A DNA stretch of 64,000 bases from Embiotoca jacksoni (taxonomy: Eukaryota; Chordata; Actinopteri; Embiotocidae), in the NCBI GenBank assembly GCA_022577435.1, contig JAKOON010000016.1, positions 14,838,276 to 14,902,275 on the forward strand. Direction: 5' to 3'. A program made the position numbers and the translations under genes. The first letter of the stretch is position 1. Each line of letters begins with the position of its first letter. The notes under the pieces were generated by a model. The model saw only the letters and a program-made list of their open reading frames with translations, had not been told where the DNA came from and ran no database searches. This document shows positions 50,187-64,000 of the stretch, in pieces.

Positions 50187-53100
50187 ATGCGTTTGCTGTG
50201 CACTCTGAGTCTCTTTTTGGTCCTACTGCATCTGTCCACCTCTCTGCTGCTGGGGGCTTTCAACATCAAGTCATTTGGGGACAAGAAAGTGTCCAACACC
50301 ACACTGATGAACATCATCAGCACGGTATGGAGCTGCCCTGTTTAAAAAAAAAAAAAAAAAAAAAATCTTTCTTAGTTTTATAAAAAAAATTGGGCAAATC
50401 TTGAGTTTGTTAATTTTTTAAGTTAAGAAGTAACGGCAGACATGCAAGCAAACAGACATAAAAAAGGAACCTGTCTTTGGAAGTTAAAGCATTGTTGATT
50501 GTGCTTCTAGATCATGATGGATTTTGAGGTCCTCTTCTAGACACACTGCACGACATTTGCATCCAAAATTATTGGATATTTAGTTTAATCTATTCACCCC
50601 TATATCGGTGCAATCTTTTTGTTAACCCATGAGTAAATTATTTCTACTGTCATGCTTAAGGCTCGAGGCTGAGGGGTACTTGATCAGCAAACTGACCGTA
50701 ATGTGTACAACTAGTTGTTTGCTCCTTTACTACATAGACCAATGAGGAACATCTGATTATTATGATACAAATAAACATACAAAGGGACTTAATGCCACAG
50801 GAACAACAACCACAGGGTATTCTGTTGTGTTTTGCAGATCATCCACCGCTATGACATCATTCTGATCCAAGAGGTCAGAGACGCTGATCTGTCAGCAACC
50901 AAAAAACTCATGGAGCATGTGAACAAGTTAGACTGACCACACCTTACAAATACGTATACAAAGTGACATTATGAAAGTCCAAAACACAGGGACTTATTGT
51001 ACAAGTTTGTAGAAACGAGGCAAACTCAACAACTCACATGATACATGATAAACAAAATAATGCTTTTTAATCTAAATCTGTATGTGTGTGTTTCCCTAGA
51101 GGTTCTCCACAGTTCAGGTACGTCGTCAGTGAGCCTCTGGGTCGCAGGACTTATAAGGAGAGATATCTCTTCCTCTACAGGTATATTGAGGGGCAAAAAC
51201 AAAACCATTACAATGGTAAAGTTAAAACAGTACACATCTTTACCCTTTACAAAACAGAAATATCTCTGCTCTGCAGGCAGGTAACAGATGTAGTATTATG
51301 ACTATAAATATGAAAGTTGATCATACTTTATTACCATGCAGTAACTATTTGGTAAATGCATTTTTAGAGCCCGAGCACCGATGGTGCGAAAGCCCTATTA
51401 TTATTCAAGCGATTATTATTCTCGTTCCTTATTTTTCTCCGCAAAGAACTGCATTTTTGGCGGTTTTATCATATTCAAAAACTCATGAAAGTTGGTACAC
51501 ACATGTCTCCCGGCGAAAATTTTCGTATTCTAGTGGAGTCGCGAGTGGGCGTGACCAAATGGTTCGCTCGGGCCCCCAAAAAAGATATGCCTAAATGCAC
51601 GAAATTCACACCGAGATGTACAAAAAATTTCCAACGCACCATTACGTCAACTCAACAGGAAGTCCGCCATTTGGAATTTAGTCGCCATTTTTGGTGATTC
51701 GCAAATGTTGTACTTTAACGAACTCCTCCTAGGGATTCTGTATACTCTTGACATGTTTGGGATTAAAAGTTGAGAAAAGATTTCATTTTCGTCGATGAGT
51801 GTGACCGTGGCGTGGCGGCCATTTTGAGCGTCTCACCATGAAACTACAAATGGCTGTAAATCTTATTTACATGGACCGACCATCTCCAAACATTGCATGT
51901 ATGATAACAGTTCGGCCCTGAAGACACCTGTGTGGTTATATTCGCTCATAGTCATAGCGCCCCCTGGTGGCAACTGGAAATGACACTTTTCATGTTTTCA
52001 CATACTACGTGGAGCTGGTTGATCACATGAACATAAAGTTGGGTCAGAATAGCCTAAACATGTGGTTGATGATATATTGATAATTTTGTTCAACTTTGTC
52101 AAAGTGGGGATGCGGCAAAGTCTGACATTTTGCCGCGACACAGGAAGTTGATGTTTAAGGTCAAAGGATGCTCCAAACCTCACGAAACTTTGGACATGCG
52201 TCAGGTACCAACTTTCATGAGTTTTTGAAGATGTTAAAGCCTCTAAAAATGCAGTTGTTTATGGAGAATAATAATAACGCGGAATTAAAACTGCAAGCAG
52301 TGATATGCGGACCCTCGTTGGGTGCGCAGAATAAGAAATGAGATCGAGAAAAAAATGTAAACTACAAGCGGGAATATGCGGACCCTCGCGTGCTGCATGT
52401 CGGAGGCACCGCTGGATCCCCCGCTTGATCCCCGACGTGCAGCGTGAGTCCCGCATATCACTGCTTGCAGAGGACAAGAAAAAGCCTCTGAACCTGTTTT
52501 TGCACAGCAAAACAGATGGAATTAAGTAGTTTCTCTTCACCCAAGGGATCAGAAGGTGTCCGTGGCTAAAAACTACACCTATGATGACGGCTGTGAGCCC
52601 TGTGGGACAGACACCTTCAGCAGAGAGCCATATGTTGTGATGTTCTCCTCCAAATATACTGGTAGGCTTTTGGACACAGAGGAAATATTTGCTGTTGTTT
52701 CACTGTCACATGCTTAGTGATGTAGAGTTTCACATTCAAAGCAATACACCTCTGTAGAATGAGGTCAAGAGCTGTGTTGGTAACCAATGCCCCTCCACAA
52801 CTTAAGTTTAAAACCTCATTAGGATTTCTATCGGTTTGTCAAAAATGTGTCTTTTCTCCCCCTCTTCTTTTCTAGCTGTGAAGAACTTTACTCTGATCCC
52901 TCAGCACACCTCTCCAGCCCATGCTGTGAAGGAACTGAATGCTCTCTATGATGTGGTGACTGATGTCCGCACGCGCTGGAACACCAACGTGAATACTTGC
53001 TTCAACGTCGACAAGCAAACACCTTCACACAAAATCAGTTATTTAGTGGAACTGCATTAAAAAGCATGCATTAGGTAAAATATGAATTAAGGTAAAGAGC

Positions 53101-53812
53101 GGTTGAAGCATCACTCTCTCCCTGCAGGACATTGTGCTGCTGGGCGACTTCAACGCAGACTGCAGTTATGTAAGGGGCTCCGACTGGCAGCAGATCCGTC
53201 TCTTCACCGACAAGAGTTTCCACTGGCTGATCCCTGATGAGGCCGACACCACAGTGTCCCACACCAACTGCCTTTACGACAGGTACAAAGACACATGTTG
53301 AAGCAGCTCACTCGCACAAATGCACGCAGACTCTCAATCCCACTCATCCTCCTGCAGAATTGTGGTCACTACCGACATGATGAAGGGAGTGGTACATGGC
53401 AGCGCTGAGGTTTATGACTACATGATGGACCTGAATCTCAGCCACAGTCTGGTAAAAAAACTATTTAACTTTAATTCTCCTCCATTCACTTCAATTGCAA
53501 GCTACCAAAAACGCTGAGAGTGATTTATTCGCAGTCTGGATGGATTGTTTTGTCGTCTGGGAAATGTTCATCATAAAAGATTTGTAGCTGCTGCGGTAAA
53601 ACAAGCAAAACCACCTGTAGGGAAGCTGCTGCAAAGGTTTTTGGAGGTCATTGAGTTTTAGAACACATAACAAAGCGTATTGTACAAGATAAACGCTCTT
53701 TTTTTTCTGTTTAACTGTAGAAACATATCTTCTCTATCTCTCTCAGGCACTGGCTGTCAGTGACCATTTCCCGGTGGAGGTTAGGCTGACTGGTCAGACT
53801 CCTGCTGCTTGA
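50187..53812 (+). CDS. dnase1: Deoxyribonuclease I family secreted endonuclease, 8 coding exons
   Basis: Exons: 50187-50324, 50838-50926, 51100-51180, 52546-52661, 52876-52988, 53128-53282, 53358-53451 and 53747-53812. They give 852 nt, or 283 aa, the usual DNase I size. All introns are GT-AG and in phase. Residues 1-22 form a signal peptide (LLCTLSLFLVLLHLSTSLLL), and the mature start GAFNIKSFG matches the family. Catalytic and metal residues are present: Glu58 (IQEVRD), Glu96 (TYKERYLF), His152, Asp186/Asn188 (LLGDFNAD), Asp230 (CLYDR) and His269 (VSDHFPVEV). Cysteine pairs 119/122 (CEPC) and 191/227 match the two DNase I disulfides. Sequons lie at N37, N112 and N145. It hydrolyses extracellular double-stranded DNA with Ca/Mg. 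It could equally be called the fish counterpart of DNASE1 plus DNASE1L2. A signal AATAAA follows at 53919. Confidence 0.95.
51360..52475. mobile_element. Fold-back dispersed element in dnase1 intron 3
   Basis: Begins near GAGCCCGAGCACCGATGGTG. It contains two inverted arms of about 50 bp, 51447-51498 and 52205-52256, whose inner 23 bp (51476-51498 against 52205-52227) are perfectly complementary. A second inverted pair, 52291-52312 against 52449-52470 (core CTGCAAGCAGTGATATGCGG), closes its right side. No protein is encoded. The GCCCGAGCACCGATGGTGCG phrase is one I associate with a very abundant fish repeat; its class is uncertain. Confidence 0.7.
51956..51970 (-). promoter_or_regulatory. CTCF-like motif inside the fold-back repeat
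   Basis: On the minus strand CCACCAGGGGGCGCT is a perfect vertebrate CTCF core. It lies within the repeat in dnase1 intron 3. Confidence 0.45.
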
Positions 53813-53918
53813 ATCAGGACTCCCACAAGCTTTCCACAGGCTCTTCAATCAGCTCAATGATTATTCAGTGGGGAACCTCTCTAATCATATATGCATTAAT
53901 TACAATATCATATATATA

Positions 53919-53924
53919 AATAAA
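53919..53924 (+). terminator. dnase1: Polyadenylation signal of dnase1
   Basis: AATAAA 107 nt after the stop codon, in AT-rich sequence, the first such hexamer downstream of the gene. Confidence 0.65.
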
Positions 53925-53999
53925 CAAACCTGCTAAATGATGTTATTGTAAAGTTGTTTCTTGGAACAGGAATATTAAAAAAAGAGAGTCAGGCCTCTT

Positions 54000-55040
54000 A
54001 TTGAAGGAGAGTTGAGGTCATAAAGCAAAAGGCGTCTTCTGAACATTTACGAAGAGACTACTTTTGATCTGTAAATCCCTCTGTTGAAGCACCAGTGTTG
54101 AAAAAAAAAAGTGTGTTTGGGGTAATATTTCTGAGAGGGCACAGTGCTGCGGTCACATTGTGTGCAGCACGAACTGAAGTTCAGTGATGGGATGCTCTTG
54201 GAATATAATGACACCTGTAGTCATAGTAGACCTTGATCTGACATTTTTTTTTAATTGAGGATGTTCAAAAAGCCCTGAAATAAAGTATCACAAATGTAAG
54301 TGACAGTGAAGGAGAGCTATGTGAATATGAGTGTTTGATCACACCATTTAATTAACTGACCATACGAATCCACCCGTTTCAGAAATGTCACACTGAAGAA
54401 CAGACAGAAAATACTAAAGTAGACAAATCTGTTAAAGAGATGAAAAATGGCAATTCACCAAAGGTTACTATTAGCTATTGTGAGGGCAGGCACATGTGAT
54501 GAAGACCTGTGTGGGACAGCAGTTAACTTTTTGCTAAGCCCCTCTTCCAAACACCAATTGGCTAATCACAGTTAGGCAACCATTACTAGACATGGGGAAG
54601 TGCACGGAGCTGTAGGAAGAGTCACTCTGCATTTAGAGAGCTTCGGTGATGTCACTGTAAAATAATTTCCACAACCAAAAACACGGATAAAAGTGGAAGG
54701 AATTGACGAAACTGCATTAGTCTGGTTGCTGATATTAGCTTGTGCAGCTAATTAGCTTAGCAGTGACCCACTTTACACTGCTTAAAAAGGCTTTTATTTA
54801 GCCAACGATATTCTTTAGTTACAGGTTACATTAGAAAAATACCTGGAACATCCACCTCGGAAGATTCTGAGAGGATGTTACTTTATCTGCTCTGTCCTGC
54901 TCTTTATTTTATCAAAATCTTTTCCTTTGCAAAAGTGAAACATTGTCTGAAAATATGAACATGAAAGGATAAAATATAAAGCAGCCATAGCTGCCTTACA
55001 GTGTTAGCTGACATCTGTTATCCATAGCTGTTAAACCCCA
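54000..55040. other. Intergenic DNA between dnase1 and eci1 3' ends
   Basis: No exon recognised. This is the convergent spacer between the two polyadenylation signals. Confidence 0.5.
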
Positions 55041-55047
55041 CAGCCCT

Positions 55048-55053
55048 TTTATT
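55048..55053 (-). terminator. eci1: Candidate polyadenylation signal of eci1
   Basis: AATAAA on the minus strand about 400 nt past the stop at 55450. The dnase1 signal at 53919 faces it, so the two genes end tail-to-tail within about 1.1 kb. Confidence 0.45.
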
Positions 55054-55449
55054 TATTCATTCACCCTTCCAAAGTCCCAACATTTTTTTGAGTTACAAAA
55101 CATTCAGAAGGACAGTAATCAAGAGAAAGTTATAAATCCGCAACGTGTTATGTTACAACAGCAGGTTGGCAGGTAAGCTTAGCGTACAGTAACTTTCAAA
55201 TCCCTCAAATGACAAAAACTTTGAAAATAGCAAACATATGATTTTGGACAGAAACCTACTACTCGGGGTCAGTCCAGGGTGTTAAGGTACAGTGATTCAT
55301 TCTTATTTGAACATTGTTATTAATATCTGTCTTTGAAGATTTAGTACAACTGTACTTTGAGACACTGAAGGCAGATGCATTTTCAACTAGTGTCACAAAG
55401 TCCCTCTGACGTGTGTGTGCATATATGTGTTAATGTTTCCCTCCCTCCT

Positions 55450-61351
<5,902 letters not shown>

Positions 61352-61480
61352 TGTACGTTTCTTGATAGAGCTGCTGGTATTTAGTTTTCTTCTTTTGTGG
61401 TTGTGGAAGCTCTTCTTCGTTCATTATTTTATAGCGGGTGCATTCAATATTAAGTTGTATTACCGCCACCTACTGTATCT
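61352..61480 (-). promoter_or_regulatory. eci1: eci1 promoter / 5' UTR region
   Basis: The segment immediately upstream of the eci1 ATG on the minus strand. It has no TATA box. A CCGCCACCTACTG motif (61463-61475) resembles a CTCF core on its reverse strand. The start site is not defined. Confidence 0.4.
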
Positions 61481-61499
61481 GTGTTGGATTGCGGACCAA

Positions 61500-62560
61500 A
61501 CTTAATTTACCCCTCAGCGAAAAAAATCTAATCAAATCAAATGTTTGCGTCTACAAAATAGCCTGTCTTATATTAAGGATAAAAATAAAGACAAAAAAAT
61601 GTAATTGACCATGCATCAAAAAGATTCTGCCAGTAATAGAGACAATACTAAGGCCGAATTACCGATCAGGCAAAACCATCAACTACCCACAGACCGTAGA
61701 AACCCCAGGTTTACTCATTGAAGTCTATTTAATTTGGCAAATGTCCCTCTTCCCACACAGATATGAGCAATGATATGATTTCCTGTAAAACCAAATTTGA
61801 TGTTTCAAAATCTCATAAGACAGCTCATCCCTTTCAGAAGAGCTGTAAGATACTCTTTTATATACAGTCTATGGGGGGATACTAAAACCTTCATCAATGT
61901 TACTCAGCTCCTCACAGTTGCCCATTTCACCAGACTCCAACATGTTGACGACAAGAACCGAGGGTTCACTTATCGTCTAACATATCCCAAAATTTCCATG
62001 TGTGCCATTTTTACACAATCAAACCTTATATTGAATAAAATGGTGTATGATGACGAATGAAATGTCGGTGAAAGGTGAGCAATGGCAACAGACTAGCACA
62101 AGTCTGGCTGGGTTGGGTACAGAGTTAAAGTTTAACTCTCCATGTAGGACAGCCTAAACTAGCCCTGCAAGTATTCACCATGTCACCAAGTTTCTGGCTG
62201 CACTTCTTTCATGTAGACAACCAAATTATGGTATGTAGGCTGCTTTAATCCTCTCACGACCCCTCAGACTTATCATGTGACCCTTTGGAGGGAACCAAAC
62301 CCTCGGTTGGGAACAATCAGATTGAAGCAAAGTTTCTACAGAGTACTTAAAATTAGCTCCATCTAATAGTTTTAGTTGACTAAAGGGTCTGTATTTAAAA
62401 ATGAATGAAACATAATTTGATTACTTTTAAGATCAAACTGTCTTGAAACTCATAAAACACTGCTTTATTTTGAGGTGTAAAAAAAAGTCATTGGCATGTT
62501 GGTAAACTTAAAGTGTCCTCATGTAAACATGTATGATGTGTAACGGGTAGTGCAGACAAC
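61500..62560. other. Intergenic DNA between eci1 and the 63.3-kb gene
   Basis: The two genes are divergent. At 61850-61880 the phrase TATATACAGTCTATGGGGGG is typical of a dispersed fish repeat. No exon recognised. Confidence 0.4.
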
Positions 62561-62565
62561 AAGTG

Positions 62566-62566
<1 letters not shown>

Positions 62567-62630
<64 letters not shown>

Positions 62631-62640
62631 TGTGTGTGTG
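62567..62640. repeat. (GT)n microsatellite just upstream of a TATA box
   Basis: About 36 dinucleotide units with one GCGC step. It ends 7 bp before TATAAAAG. Confidence 0.97.
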
Positions 62641-62647
62641 ACAGAGG

Positions 62648-62655
62648 TATAAAAG
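62648..62655 (+). promoter_or_regulatory. TATA box of the gene at 63.3 kb
   Basis: TATAAAAG sits directly after a 74-bp (GT)n tract and about 30 bp before a plausible start near 62680. A 5'-untranslated exon would end at 62755 with the donor ATCC/GTGAGTAT. A strong TATA box suggests a regulated, tissue-restricted gene rather than a housekeeping one. Confidence 0.55.
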
Positions 62656-63296
62656 GTGAGAGAGAGTGAAAAGAGAGAGAGATCATAGGTGTGTAAGTCA
62701 CGGCCAAAGCAAGTGTGTGCTCGCAGCAGAGATACACCAAGGCTCCTCTTCATCCGTGAGTATATCATTTTTTTTTTTATAAAATCACATGGTTTTGTGT
62801 GTGTGTCATCTTTTTCTAGCTGTGGACACTAATGTATAGTTTTAATCCCATTTTATTTTTGTGAGATCTTCCAAAAATGAACTGACTTTTTAAATGGTTT
62901 GTTTTATTGGCATTAATGTCAGTGTTAAAAAAATAACAAAAAAATAAAAGTGTTTCAGAAGATTCAATTAAATGGACATTAACTCTGTTACTGTACAGTT
63001 TTCCGTGTAAAGGTTGATCTTTTAGACATAATTGGTGCAGAGTGGGCAGACAGAACCCTGAATTTAACTACACTGTATAATGTATGCACTTAAATAGCTT
63101 GTGTTCATATGTGTCGGGCATTTATCTCTTGTTTTGACCGGGCAGCACTTTTCCACCCTGACCATCCTCTTCGGTGTTGGCTGTTATCGAGCATCATAGG
63201 AAATCCATCAGTGTGCGTCACCTTTTTCGCCCTGTAACCTGAGGGACACACTGGTCTCTGCGGTCACTTTTCCTGTCCACCCCACCCATCATCATC

Positions 63297-63432
63297 ATGG
63301 ACCTGATAGACTTAGGAGACGTGGGCAGTGGCTGTGAAGAAAAAAACTGTGGCCTTACATCAAGCTTCCAGGAGGACTGCTCCAACAATGACTGCCACTG
63401 GGAGGAACCTATGTTTGGACTGATTGAATTAG
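63297..63432 (+). CDS. Unrecognised protein, first coding exon (possibly continued at 63540-63631)
   Basis: An untranslated leader exon (about 62680-62755) would splice to an acceptor ending 63145 (ACCGGGCAG). The ATG at 63297 opens 45 codons, MDLIDLGDVGSGCEEKNCGL and onward, ending at a donor TTAG/GTGGGT. The peptide is acidic, has four cysteines (13, 18, 28, 33) and repeats a short motif: LIDLG at 3-7 and LIELG at 41-45. I do not recognise the family. The next exon may lie beyond the window, or at 63540-63631, where an acceptor continues the frame to a stop. Function is unknown. Confidence 0.5.
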
Positions 63433-63539
63433 GTGGGTAAAAACAGTGGTTATAATTGTGCTGATGCATAATGTTTTAGAAAAGTTTTGTAAAAAAGAAA
63501 CATATCAGCAACTTTGGTCTTTATTATGTTTCACTGAAG

Positions 63540-63631
63540 GAAATTGTTGCGTCAACTCAAGATGGCAGCTGCCAGTCTTCTTGTGCTGCTTCTCTCTTAT
63601 TACCAAGGATTCCAGCTGTCTTGATCAATAA
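63540..63631 (+). CDS. Possible terminal exon of the unrecognised 63.3-kb gene
   Basis: After an acceptor TTTCACTGAAG the phase left by the 63297-63432 exon continues as GNCCVNSRWQLPVFLC and ends DSSCLDQ at TAA 63629-63631. The total would be 75 aa. AATAAA (63627-63632) overlaps the stop, and a genomic A-tract follows at 63642-63653. The 107-bp intron (GTGGGT...AAG) is a normal fish size. Alternatively this is the 3' end of a retroposed transcript. Confidence 0.3.
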
Positions 63632-64000
63632 ACACTGACTTAAAAAAAAAAAAGAAAGACACAAATATTAGCTGTAGAAATCAAGAAACCTGTGAAAATT
63701 GTTCGCTGGAAGCTCTATTGATGGTTTCTTGAGTGTCATTTGGAAAAAACAGTGTGATACTTCCCTTAATATAATGTATATTACCTTTGACAATAGGTTG
63801 GCTGTTGAAAGTTGTCCATGCTTGCTTTCTTTTAATGGTATATCTGTCCTTCCCAGCTATGACTTGGATGTGAGGAAAATTAATAAAGAATATTTTCACT
63901 CTGATTATTATTTAAGCATGGCATAAATACACAGCTGATGCCAGCTGTTGGTTAGTTTTGCCTAAAAAACATTGTAAATGGAGGAAACAGTTGACCTGGT

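Overview
The window reads as euchromatic DNA of a bony fish, probably a spiny-rayed teleost. It has about 40% GC, many long (CA)n/(GT)n tracts, short introns, Tc1/mariner copies with long inverted repeats, a piggyBac-type miniature element with TTAA ends, and truncated non-LTR retrotransposon tails. There are no operons and no bacterial or phage genes. Four multi-exon genes could be rebuilt exon by exon, with splice sites and reading phase agreeing at every junction: carhsp1 (minus; coding 14602-18640, probable first untranslated exon near 34.6 kb), naa60 (minus; 41484-44425), a dnase1-family secreted nuclease (plus; 50187-53812) and eci1 (minus; 55450-61351). A fifth, unrecognised gene starts on the plus strand at 63297, behind a TATA box at 62648.

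Layout. 1-5.2 kb has no recognisable exon and carries a cluster of five CA/GT tracts (3.2-4.55 kb). 5.25-5.95 kb is a CpG-rich, promoter-like stretch of uncertain direction. 6-14.5 kb is non-coding apart from a piggyBac MITE (10987-11212) and a retroposon tail (13809-13860). 14.5-18.7 kb is the carhsp1 coding part. 18.7-34.5 kb is its probable first intron, full of repeats and Tc1 remnants, with a second CpG-rich patch near 27.1-27.5 kb. 34.8-41.4 kb is intergenic. 41.5-45.4 kb is naa60. 45.5-50.1 kb is intergenic and repeat-bearing. 50.2-53.9 kb is dnase1, tail-to-tail with eci1 (55.0-61.4 kb). Eci1 is divergent from the TATA-box gene at 62.65 kb.

The genes do not form one pathway. carhsp1 encodes a cold-shock-domain RNA-binding phosphoprotein; naa60 a membrane-associated N-terminal acetyltransferase; dnase1 a secreted Ca/Mg endonuclease; eci1 a mitochondrial enoyl-CoA isomerase for beta-oxidation of unsaturated fatty acids. 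In human all four map to 16p13 (from memory), so the window looks like a compacted piece of that conserved block. A DNase-I gene sits between naa60 and eci1, joining the human neighbourhoods of DNASE1 (near NAA60) and DNASE1L2 (next to ECI1).

The most interesting item is a textbook U12-type AT-AC intron in naa60 (41641-41874), placed just before the exon encoding the C-terminal segment. Also notable are microsatellites a few bases from 5' splice sites in three genes, an internally deleted Tc1 element 23 bp from a naa60 donor site, insect-telomere-like TTAGG tracts that are really retroposon tails, and a possible small two-coding-exon gene (63297-63631).
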